A stretch of DNA of 64,000 nt from Echinometra lucunter (Eukaryota > Echinodermata > Echinoidea > Camarodonta > Echinometridae). A program made the position numbers and the translations under genes. Location of the stretch: contig CM057161.1 in NCBI GenBank assembly GCA_029962745.1, positions 6,647,876-6,711,875 of the forward strand. The letters are read 5' to 3'. The notes beneath the pieces are model-generated. The model did not search any database. It was not told where the DNA came from and saw nothing but the letters and a program-made list of their open reading frames with translations. Below, piece after piece: positions 53,973 through 64,000 of the stretch; position 1 is the first letter of the stretch, and the number at the start of each line of letters is the position of its first letter.

Positions 53973-54324
53973 CACTGGCGTAAATCCGTTTTGAGGAGTG
54001 GGGGGGGGGGGGAGGATGATCGACTTTTTTGCCGAAATTTTTTGCGTGGACTCACCCGCACAGACCCCGACACACACATACTTTTTTTATTTTGTGGGCG
54101 AGCGAAGCGAGCGAGCTAAAAATAACAACTTTTCTGGTTTTAAAGAGCATAACTGCACTATATGACCGTCGTTTATGACATCTTAATAAAGAATTTCACA
54201 AACTGATTAATCACAATATAATTTTTTCCGTAAAATGAGGGGGGAAATTTGTACACGGCATCCCCCTCTCAAAAAAGTGGGGGATATATATCCCATCCCC
54301 CCCCCCCCCGGATTTACGCCGATG
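53973..54324. mobile_element. hAT-like MITE with perfect 8-bp target duplication
   Basis: 352 bp. Left CACTGGCGTAAATCCG, right CGGATTTACGCCGATG; TIRs 14 of 16. CAATCAGA flanks both ends exactly (53965-53972 and 54325-54332). Inside: G-run, GGGCGAGCGAAGCGAGCGAG motif, GGGGGAAATTTGTACAC and a C-run. Same family as 31806-32303 in the other orientation. Confidence 0.9.
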
Positions 54325-54638
54325 CAATCAGAGGTACAAAGTAAAATAATAATTCGCAGATATTATAAGGTAATTGAAGATAATACAAGATCCTTATATT
54401 ATTCTTGCAAAACGCATTATCTTCATATAGCCGTTCTGCATGAGAAAAATGTTTTTGTCACAAATCAATGCAGAGACAAGAGGTCCTTACGCAAATATGA
54501 AAGGATCAATGATTTTCGTGGTTACAAAAGAACGCATTACCAACAATGTCATTTCACCAACCCCGTCATAAAAATTTGCTGTAGTAGGATTAGAAAGGGT
54601 GAGCGGACTGGGAGGGAAAAAAACGGTGTTTGGGCCTC

Positions 54639-55027
54639 AAAATAAACCAAGAATTAAAGTATTTTGCAGATAATTTCTTAAAAATCGAGATAAAGTGCTC
54701 TTTCATCTTTTGCTACATTTACCTTTAAAATGAGGTTTGGAGTTTCAGGTAAAGCAAGTAAAATAGGCTCTTGTCAGAATCAATGATACAATTAAAGGAT
54801 TTGAAAATCCTTTAAAGCAACTTAAAATGCATCGACTTGGATGGCATTTTAACCTCCAAACGAAGAGTTTCATCGCAAAAGGAAAAATAAAAATAAATAA
54901 ATAAATAAATAAAACACAGGCCACACTCCCAAATTTTAAAGGTAAATGTAGCAAAAGACGAAAGAGCACTGTCTTTATCTAGAACTATAAGAAAGTCTGC
55001 AAAACACTTTCATTCTTGGTTTATTTT
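54639..55027. repeat. Fold-back MITE-like repeat
   Basis: Arms of about 95 bp: AAAATAAACCAAGAATTAAAG...GCTACATTTACCTTTAAAA on the left and its inverse ending CTTGGTTTATTTT on the right. The loop of about 200 bp contains an AAAGGATTTGAAAATCCTTT hairpin and an (AAAT)n run. No target duplication identified. Confidence 0.75.
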
Positions 55028-57064
55028 AGGTTCGAACAGTTATTTTTTTTTTTTAATGTTCTGCATTTTGCAATGAAACTCTTCATTGTTAAATTGCCAT
55101 CAGGTCAATGTATCTTAAGTTGCTTCATATAAGGATTTTCAATTGCTTTAATTGCATCACAAAGTAAATTCTGAAAAGGGCCAATTGTTTTGATCATCAT
55201 GACATACTCATTATTTCAGTTTTTCATTCTTAATTTCATTATCAAATTAAGGGATTTTTATTCCTATACTAGCATGAAAAACAGACGTCAATTTAGCGCA
55301 AAAGGCAAAAAATATACTACAATCCTTAAAATCACATATCCATTCCTTATATAGTGATTAATCCTAATACTTTACCATATGATACTATTTTGAAATTACA
55401 ATACCGCCAATGCTGTTTCTTCCCCCCACCTGGACAGAAAAAGAGCTTCATAAAAAATTTCTTTTGACTATCATCGAATAAAAAAAGAAAGGTATCACAA
55501 TAAGAGCAAAGCGACAAAATTTATGTATTTATCCCTGGCATTATCTTTGACATTTTTACCTGTGTGGCTTTTCTTTAACTTTGTCATTTTTTAAACATCA
55601 GACAGGGATGCCAACCATGTAAAAACAATGCAATATTTTGAGGGATGAAAAAAAGTATTTGGGGTAAAAAGAACAGTATTTTCACCTTTTCCGCAATAGA
55701 CATGTGCAGTAATACAATTTGGGGGGAAAGTACTTTCTATATGACCTGCAGTATTTTTATTTAAAAAAAAAAAAACTGTATGAAATACTCAAAAAAAGAA
55801 CAGTTGGCATCTATGATCAGATATGCACCTGTCTTATTTTCACACTAATCCAACGCTACAAATAAAAGGTGAGAAATATGAATCTTATATTTTTCAAGAA
55901 ACCTCCACCCTAACAAAAATACAAGACCTTTCATAAACATATTTTCTGAAAACATAAATACAGAATAACATCACAACAAATCACTAATTGTAATCATCAA
56001 CATGCATTTACCCTAGGTTTCTTTTAAGATATGCAGCAGAAAACTAATGTCTAAAAACTGCAGAGCTTTTTGTGTAATACATGTACATGCAAGGCTCTGT
56101 GCATACTCCATTTAATTGTGTGTATAAGTATGCTTATTACAAAAAAAAAAAAAAAAAAAAAAAAACCACATTTTCCTCAACGGTGTACTGCTCCACACAT
56201 GCATGTGAATAAGCCTTTAATAGTTCCTTACAAAGGCTCACATGTATTTTGCCCCTGCAGAAGTAATATATACACCTACTGGGCATGCACACAGGCTTAT
56301 ATCTGTAGGATTTAATATACATATATGTACAAACATAAGTTTGGTGTATATTCACACCTCACTTCACAAAAAAGCAAACATACGATAAACTGATAGAAAA
56401 CAGCTGCCTAATGATTTTTGAAAGAACTTTCACCCAAATCTATTCTCATTTGTTTCCTCTATCAATATTTCATGTTTATCACAGATACAGATACAATGAT
56501 TGTGTAATTCCAATTTTACCAGCAATACGTATGTTAAGTTACGATTCCACAATTTTGTGCTTCAGAACAATTACAAAATCAGATTTCAGTATTTTCCTTT
56601 TATTTTACATCCTTTAGGAAGTTGCACAAAACTACACGTATGATTAATGTGCCACACAACACTGGGTGGTGGTATATACAAAATTATTATCTATATAGGG
56701 CATTTTTGCGGCGCATTAAAAACACATATTTTTTGTCTGTATGATTTGTCTGTGCAATATCAGAGCATATTGTATAAAACGCCGAATTTCCCATAGGCTC
56801 ATGTACAAAATTGGCCTTGCAATATTATGCGATATTGCATGGTCTCTTCGCGTGTGTGCAATGAAACAAACATGCGCAATAAGGATTACAATGCGCGGAT
56901 ATGCAATACACGCAATACACAAAGACACTTTGATGACATCATAAAGAGGTAAGTCAAACTTGTGTGATCAAAATAAATGTATGATGGGGGCCCTTTTTAG
57001 TTGCTGAAATTACTTTTATTGAATTTTAAATCCCTTTCTTGTAGGGTATAGATAATAATAATCA
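55028..57064. other. AT-rich non-coding stretch
   Basis: No gene. A-runs at 55761-55772 and about 56140-56165 (26 bases). The phrase AAGTTGCTT...AAGGATTTTCAATTGCTTTAATTG near 55118 echoes the loop of the preceding fold-back. Around 56750-56930 GCAATAT and GCGATATTGC-like motifs recur without clear borders. Confidence 0.55.
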
Positions 57065-57212
57065 TATTGGATGGCTTTATTTCATGGAATACCAGGAATA
57101 TTCCACTCGTTAGGGCCAATATTGCACTCATCTTTCACTCATCTTTGCATTCGTGCAATATTGGCCCTAATTCGTGGAATATTCTCTGGTATCCCATTCA
57201 GAGCCATCCAAT
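57065..57212. repeat. Fold-back repeat with 60-bp arms
   Basis: ATTGGATGGCTTTATTTCATGG...GGCCAATATTGCA at 57065-57126 is the imperfect inverse of 57154-57212. Loop about 27 bases. MITE-like; the flanks (ATAATAATCAT, ATAATATAAATA) are too simple to call a target duplication. Confidence 0.8.
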
Positions 57213-57544
57213 ATAATATAAATATATTAGATAGGCTATATAGATTTGAATCAGTGAAAGGTCAAAATACCATCACGTGACTAGAGCTGCAAGGATTGCA
57301 AATGATATATTTTGGTTTTGACATCACCTCAGTCAATGTCATGGCATTATATAGATCAAGGTGACGTCACTCACTGCGTATAAGCTGTGCAGTAAGGTGT
57401 GTACGTGTAGTTTGCATGCTGCGCACGCTAGCTGTATTTTTAAATTATTACGTAGGCATGTTATTTTACAGCGGAGCTGCAGCAAGCAGTGCGAGTTAAT
57501 GCAGTCAGTGCAATACACTGATGGCGAATCTATATAGACTACAA

Positions 57545-57750
57545 TAATATAACAGATATTGCCTGGTCTATCTCTTTATTAAAATAACATTTCATCTCCC
57601 CTCCAAAGCTATATTTTTCCCTCGGGGCCATATTTTCCCTCAGCGCTGCGCGCTTCGGGGAAAATATAATCCCTTGGGTAAAATATAACTACGTCAGGGA
57701 AATGAAATGTTACATTAAAACCTCTAGGCAGGCAATATCTGTATAATATT
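57545..57750. repeat. Fold-back repeat with ACAGATATTGCCTG ends
   Basis: AATATAACAGATATTGCCTG at the left and CAGGCAATATCTGTATAATATT at the right, with inner AACATTTCAT/ATGAAATGTT also paired. The interior is GC-rich (GCGCTGCGCGC near 57640). MITE-like, non-coding. Confidence 0.78.
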
Positions 57751-58052
57751 AATCAAAATTACACCAGATAAAAATGAGGCATTTCATGCTATCCATAAAG
57801 AAATTATACACACAGTGGAAATATACATCAAACATGCTGTGATTTTCTTACACACATTAAATGATTTACTGAGCAGGACTATCAAGGCCTCATTATAATA
57901 CAGCAATTTTTGTATCAATATTCATATTCCTTTTCTCAGAAAACTTTCACTTTTTCTTAGCATCATATGGCTGTCATTGTCTTTATAGGCTTTAACACTT
58001 TTAATGCTTTACTCCGTATCATTTTCATTGTTCTCAAAAGGGAAAAGTGCAC

Positions 58053-58525
58053 TTAAAGTGATTAGACAATGGTTAAAAACATTTTGATATATGATCTAGA
58101 ATAGAATTCGAAGTACAATAACATTAAAAATTTGATGATTTTCAATCGAAATCAATGCATTTTGGCAAATTATTTGTCATTAGTCAAGGGTTGACCTAAA
58201 AATTTGAGTATGAGGTATGACGTAGATGTGGTTACCCAGCTTTGCTCATTGCAGCTGTGGCGCCGCTAGTCTGTACAATATGTATCATACCTTGCGCGCT
58301 TTGCTAGAATTGCGCGACAAGGTAACCACAATGACGTCACTGTGGGTGCCCAACTGAAACTGGGACACAGCTGAGGGGTCAAAAATAGGATGAAATCTTA
58401 CCATATTTTTGCTTTTTCTTGGCAACATGACTGTTTAAAAACTTTAGGAAGATGATTTTCTGCCAATAAAAATCAAGCTCTTTTATATGGAGGAACATTG
58501 TTTCAACATTGGGTACCCCCTTTAA
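58053..58525. mobile_element. TTAA-flanked MITE, second family, copy 3
   Basis: 473 bp between TTAA at 58053-58056 and 58522-58525. More diverged than the other two. The central hairpin has lost one arm pair: only a single TGACGTCA near 58333 remains. Confidence 0.82.
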
Positions 58526-59237
58526 TCACTGCGACCCTCTTGTCTCTCTTCCTAGTAACTTTGGATGTGCAGTTGTACCACTTCAACGAGGTTTCCCCCT
58601 TCTCTTCTTCAAATGGAGCAGGGGATAATAACATGCAAAGAAATAAAGCATTTCTTCATAATTAATTTGATAAGGGCATTTGCCTTTACGTGCACCAGGA
58701 CAAGGCACAATGACGGCAAGATTACATACAGTGGAATGAAATTGTGAATCTGAAATAAAGTCTGAGTTCAAACTGGTGTACTGCTTTCCCCAAAGTGAAT
58801 CTCAGATACGCTTTACAATGATTTTTGTATCAATTCACATAATAACATGTAATATACATTTTAAATATTTACTATCAGACAAAAACTACACTCATACATA
58901 TTCAAGGCAGGTTTCTGGAATACATGAATATCTATATAATGAAAATTACTGGGTACTAAAAAATGAAAATTGCTATAATACATGTGTAATACGTATCAGT
59001 AATGTAGCCATACAACACTTTCAACCAAGCTCATTGTATAATGAACTTCAAGATTTAAATACATAGTATATGAAATGCATACCAAGTTATAAAAATATGC
59101 TCAATGTCGAACTTCAAATTCCAAAAATCTAAAATTCCCATCATGTACAGAGGCTTATATCCTATTCAGAGTGAAACAGAGATAGGGAGAAAGAGAGCTT
59201 GGATTATTACACATTAAAGTATATTTATTTACAAATC

Positions 59238-59488
59238 GTCGGTTGCCTGGCAGAAGGGAACAAGCGCCCTTGACCAGCAAAAGGGAACGAAGAGACATGT
59301 GGTCAAATATTGAGATATTCTAAGGCATCTCTGAATAATTACTTCAAGAACATTCCAGCATAGATCTGGTATAAATTTCTTGAATTAATTATTCACAGAT
59401 TTCTTAAATATCTCAATATTTGACCGCATGTCTCTTTGTTCCCTTTTGCCGGTCAAGGGCACTTGTTCCCTTCTGCCGGGCAACCGAC
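59238..59488. repeat. Fold-back repeat with about 110-bp arms
   Basis: GTCGGTTGCCTGGCAGAAGG...CAAATATTGAGATATTC on the left is the imperfect inverse of the right arm ending CTTCTGCCGGGCAACCGAC. Almost the whole 251 bp is palindromic. Overlapping minus-strand frames are by-products. Confidence 0.85.
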
Positions 59489-60681
59489 AAGATGATATTT
59501 GTAACATGCGATCCTGATATTGCGTGTAATTGAAATTTGTGCGTGTGTGTGTGTTGCTTGTGGTGTTTGTGGGCATGTCTATATTTATACTTCGAATCAC
59601 AGGGTGCAATTAAACAAAAGTTATATGTATCTCTTGTGTAAATAGAGTGGACAAATGTAGGTGAATGTCTGTTGCACAAAAATGCTATTCTTGGGTGTGA
59701 ATCCATACCTTTGTTTCTATAATCCTGCGCTCAAACCACACAACTACTTTAAAGAGTACATCCGCTATTCAGAGTGAAAAAAAAATTGGCTGGCTATACC
59801 AAGGCACTCAGATGCATGACTATAAACCACACAAATGACTAGAGGTACATGTATGCGTACAAGTTCAACCGTCTTGATTTCAATGTACAGCATTACAATG
59901 TAAACATTCTATTATTGTTTGCTTGCCTGACACAGCAACACATAACATATTGTTACAGCCATGTACACAAATAGACCTGCATAATCCCCTTATATGTGCA
60001 TGGCCTCGAGACAGACCTACATGTAACGCTTTTTCCAAACTCAACTGCTTATATTTTTTTTCCTATGAAAAACATATATGAGACCAAACTAGAATAATAG
60101 GCAAGCGAACATGAAAATTTCGTCTTAAAAACTGAACCCTGATGAATCATTCTATTACTAGGTAAATCAGAATTCTGAATAATAATAGTACTTGTACAGA
60201 TACTGTTATTCCCTAAACCTAAAATATATTGGACTGAATATTTTCTAAAATAAAAGAAATTTATTTGTTTGTCTCTCCCCTTTCTACAGTAAGAAGATTT
60301 CAAGCCTTGAAATTTATGAATTTTTCTCCTGGTACACATTATATGTTTTTGCTTTTGAAAGGTGCTTAATATGACATTGTTTTATACACATCATGAGGGG
60401 TGGATGATTTTAAAAAGCTTTAAGAAAATTATAAGGTTTCAAGTTTTATGCTAAAAACTAAAAAAAAAAAAAAACAAGAGAATTTTATACAATGAAGTGA
60501 TATTATTAATTGCTGAAATAACAATAAAATATGCAAATATTTAATTAAATCATTTTAAAAAGTGTTCACTGAAAACAGGGCTCAAAGTCAGTAGGAGGTC
60601 AAATTGCACAAAATCAGTAGTCTACCATCCAAAGTGGTAGAGTTGGCAAGTAAGCAATTATCAAACAACGAATTTATCAAA
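59489..60681. other. AT-rich non-coding stretch
   Basis: GT-rich microsatellite near 59540-59560. A 96-codon minus frame at 60049-60339 shows no domain. No gene recognised. Confidence 0.55.
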
Positions 60682-61469
60682 AAAACACAACAAAAAAGTA
60701 ACTCCCCCTAATTCAAAATAGCATAACTTTTTCACAAAGAAGTTTTGAGCAAAATAATCGGGCAAGAGTGTTCCTGCAATTATTGACAAACTTCTGTGTG
60801 AAAATGAGATTGATTCGCCAAGTCATGCATGAGTGAGCAGACAATAAAGTAAAAAATGTCACTTTAAGTCACAAGAGTCATTCTGGGGGCTCTATAAAAC
60901 AAGTTTTTTAGTGTATGTTTAAGTGCTGTTGATGTTTATCATGGTTTTGTCATGGTTGAGTGAGCACATTTTTAACGATGAAGCAAGAAATGCTATAAAA
61001 ATACTGTTGATTGCCGAAAACAGCTACACAGCATTTTCACATACATATATGTGGTGATTCATGTTGGTTGATGCCTATTCTTTCCACAAAGTGAAAGGAT
61101 TTCGTAGTTGTAGGAGGGCTGAACATCACCTTTTTTCCATAAAAAAAATGTGTTCACCCATTTGTGATGAAGATGAAAAGTGTCAGGGACAGGTGTGACA
61201 GGTTCAAGCAATGAAGAACCAAATTCATCAAAGTTTTATTTCACAGACCCCCCCCAAAATGACTCTTGTGACTTTTGAAAAAGTGACATTTTTGCCTTTA
61301 GTTTCTGCTCACTCATGCATGACTTGGCAAATCAATTTCATTTTCACATATAAGTCAGTCAATAATTGTAGGAACACCCCCTGCCAAATTATTTTGCTCA
61401 AAACTGTTTCATTATTTAAAAAGTTATGCTATTTTGAATTAGGGGGGAGTTACTTTTTTTGTTGTGTTT
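60682..61469. repeat. Large fold-back element with about 200-bp arms
   Basis: Left arm 60682-60889 (AACACAACAAAAAAGTAACTCC..., CATGCATGAGTGAGCAGA, GTCACAAGAGTCATT) pairs with 61248-61469. The loop of about 358 bp has no coding. The 127-codon frame at 61211-61594 crosses the arm and is not supported. Confidence 0.82.
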
Positions 61470-61733
61470 ATATTTATCTAATACACAATTTCTCTGATGC
61501 TAGGCATAAAGAAAACAAACCCTTTACTCTACACATATGTCAACTTTTCATACAATATGTAAAAGCTAAGGTCTACAGTGAGCTTACATACTGAATTTCA
61601 AGAGAATACACAATATAAACTTAATCTCTAAGCCAAAGCATCATACACCAACAAATCAACTCCTCTATCTTCATGTCTAGTTAAATTACTGTGAGCCAAT
61701 GCTGTAGGTGTAGAGACCATCTTGAGACCTGTT

Positions 61734-62096
61734 TTAATCCATAGAGGTACAGTGTCTCCTTAAGGTGACACTTTTGCAGTATCTGTTGGTCCAGAATGCT
61801 GGGCATTACACATTATACACGAGCAGAAAGAGAAAAATTCACTGAAAAATTTGAGTCCTTCAACTCAGTATGGTACAGCATTTTTTTCGAATTAAAGCAA
61901 TTTAATTGTAACTAATCATTTAACTCTTAAATCGGCAATTTCCAATTAAATGTTACAATTATATTTCATTTTGGCTCATGTTATATCGATGTCTATTTAT
62001 TTCACACTATGCAAGAGTGGAAAAAATGATAGTTGTTGCCAATTTGAGGATTAAAGATGATTAATTAGACCTCAAGACTGTACTGCTATGAGTTAA
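61734..62096. mobile_element. piggyBac-like MITE (TTAACCC family), copy C, inverted
   Basis: TTAATCCATAGAGGTACAG on the left, CTGTACTGCTATGAGTTAA-like end on the right (one base differs in the middle), TTAA at 61734-61737 and 62093-62096. Contains an uninterrupted GTCTCCTTAAGG site, the empty counterpart of the nested insertion at 41176. Confidence 0.82.
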
Positions 62097-64000
62097 CAGG
62101 GTCTCGATCTCACACCTGGAAGTCTCTGTCCCAATTTCAGTCTTGGACCTCAAGGGGCTGAAAACCATGGAGACCTCTCAAGATCCGACCAAACATCCGC
62201 AAACTTTTAAGAGGCTTTTTTCCTTGCCAAGTAATTAAACATAAGTAATTTCAAGACATTTTGGACCGACATTCATTTGTTTTAAACTGACAGTCTCAGT
62301 CTCTGTCTCTAGATATTTTGATTTGAAAGAGGTGCTATCGGAGTTGGACCATGATTAGTAACCTGCAACACAACTGAGGGAACAATGTCCCTGTACTAAC
62401 TAAAATGTCAGTTCATCAGATATTTTTCTTCATATATGTAAGTCCCTCTAATACCAGTAATTCCTGTTTCATCTTTTCCCACAAAATGGAGGGGGATAAA
62501 CCTGGGGAGTGAAAAAAGTACTCTGACAGATGAGCCAAGGACAGTTGCTTTAGGATGAATTTCTCCTAAAAGGCAGAGACAGGGATGGAGTTGCCACTGG
62601 GGCTTAGGTTAGGTTTCAGGTAAGGGTTGAAGTTACAAAATATTTGGTTAGTATAGGAGAGTGACTGCAGGGCAACTATTGCCTGAGCCTGTAAACCCAG
62701 AAAAATCATGTCACTTTCATTCCCATCCTTTACTGGGTAGAATTTAAACAAATTGAATGTTCTTAAAAATAGAATTGCTACATTACTACATGACTACTGA
62801 TTTCATATGTTTAAGATTGAGTTCTTCTGACCTGGGCAAGGGTGGGGAGGTGGATTGACAGAACGAAGAGGTGGACATCATTTCCCATGATTCCCTAGGG
62901 CGTGCAAGTGTTTTCCGTACAGCCATCATATGCGCAGTTCTCACAATCCTGGACTTGCTTGTTCGTCAGCAAAATCATTGAATCAAAGGTTCCTGTATCA
63001 TTTTCAGCGGCCTGCAAAAATTAAATTCAGAATAAGACATTTGAGTACTTTTCAAAGTTACATCAGAATGAGAGAATTTGAACAGCATCACCTTTACAGT
63101 CATTCCAAACTTAAGAGTTTAATTAGAGATTAACTGCATTTCAATTTTAATTTCAACCAACAACTCAATTTGAAAAGAGGAATGTTTTCCACTGCAAACT
63201 ATTACTTCAGACTTGCAAATGTAGGATTAGCTGCAAGTATATTTTAAGCTTCTACATGAGAAAAGAATGGTGCATGATGGGAATATAACATGCACAGATA
63301 CTTTCTAAATCCTGTCAGAAGATGGCGCTAATATGAGGTTGCATCCAAGGCATTGTTCATCACTGCCACCCTGGATAACCACATTTTCTAGAGGAAACTC
63401 AATTTATGCAGACCTCCACGGCATGTGAGTTCAAACTCACCTGTGGCAGTCCCATGTTTTTACAAAAGCCAGTCAAAAGATTTCAATGAAATTTATTTGA
63501 CTATAAACAGGAATACAAGAAAGGCCATGTATGCATGAACCGTTTAATATTTTCAGTAATAATTGAAGTATCAGACTTTGAAGGTAAGGGATCCCATTTG
63601 CAAATTTTTGGAAACCCCATGTTTTACAAGGGTCTAACAGTATACCATACTGATCATGTGTATGAAATATCATAGTCATAGTCATAGGCTTTGCAACTGA
63701 GGTGTGAGTTGCCCATAACACTGTATGTATTTTCGCTTGGATATTTCTGGACGTGTACATCACTCAACTGGAAAACATGTCACTTCACAAAATTTTTCTG
63801 TAGGCCCATCATTAGATTCGAATGAAATTTACTTTTCAATTTTCCCCCATTTACAAAAAGTTTACAGTTTTGTTATTTTGAGGAAAGATCTTAATCATCT
63901 AGCTCTACATTATGACAAGCTATGATCTTTGGGACCACACCTTTAAACCCTACCTTTAAAGTACTAATCAGGACATTTTGAAAGAAACAAATACACAAAT
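62097..64000. other. Non-coding stretch, no feature found
   Basis: Short frames on both strands without domains. A clear repeat or RNA gene is not visible by eye. Confidence 0.55.

Noticed and set aside
62930..63133. Short frames in the last 2 kb as exons
   Set aside because: No splice or domain support; lengths fit chance in AT-rich DNA.

Overview
This window looks like repeat-dense nuclear DNA of an animal. There are no operons or bacterial signals. The only long open frames are retrotransposon proteins, and the rest is AT-rich non-coding DNA filled with LTR and non-LTR retrotransposons, short inverted-repeat DNA transposons (MITEs), a tRNA-derived SINE and simple repeats. The repeat style (TGACCTTTGACCTT arrays, TTAA-flanked MITEs, GGCGTAA-ended hAT-like MITEs) reminds me of marine deuterostome invertebrates, most of all echinoderms. 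That placement is a family resemblance, not proof. No complete host gene is visible; one possible terminal exon lies at 3281-3474 (minus strand).

Layout. 1-3.99 kb: AT-rich intergenic DNA. 3.99-7.65 kb: CR1/jockey-type non-LTR retrotransposon (minus strand) with an unbroken 1079-residue endonuclease/reverse transcriptase. 7.65-14.69 kb: complete Ty3/Gypsy retrotransposon (plus strand) with identical 184-bp LTRs, a CCACT target duplication, primer-binding site, polypurine tract and one 1379-residue gag-pol frame; this is a recent insertion. 14.9-21.6 kb: tandem repeats, a LINE ORF1 remnant, TIR repeats, a piggyBac-like MITE, a SINE and LINE 3' ends. 21.5-25.8 kb: a 2.1-kb non-coding block in tandem duplicate. 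25.76-29.62 and 36.28-40.40 kb: two copies of a roughly 4-kb block in the same orientation. Between them lies a decayed Tx1/L1-type LINE (29.6-35.46 kb) hit by a hAT-like element, which itself holds a smaller hAT-like MITE, and by a CACTA-like MITE.

40.8-64 kb: TTAA-flanked MITE families (one nested in another), a degraded Gypsy (minus, 42.7-45.9 kb), a second Gypsy pol remnant (plus, 47.6-48.6 kb) split by a MITE, further hAT-like MITEs with clear target duplications, and a cluster of long fold-back repeats at 54.6-61.5 kb. The last 1.9 kb is featureless.

How it fits together. Only two elements look able to make protein: the CR1-like LINE and the Gypsy. The MITEs encode nothing and would have relied on transposases not present here. 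Nesting gives a relative order: Tx1-like LINE first, then the hAT-like and CACTA-like insertions into it; TTAACCC-type MITE first, then the second TTAA family inside it. I found no new enzymatic or defence system. The most distinctive signals are structural: transposon-borne CRE hairpins, nuclear-receptor DR1 arrays, a GGACC/GGTCC-studded Gypsy leader, and a MITE insertion whose removal restores an open frame.
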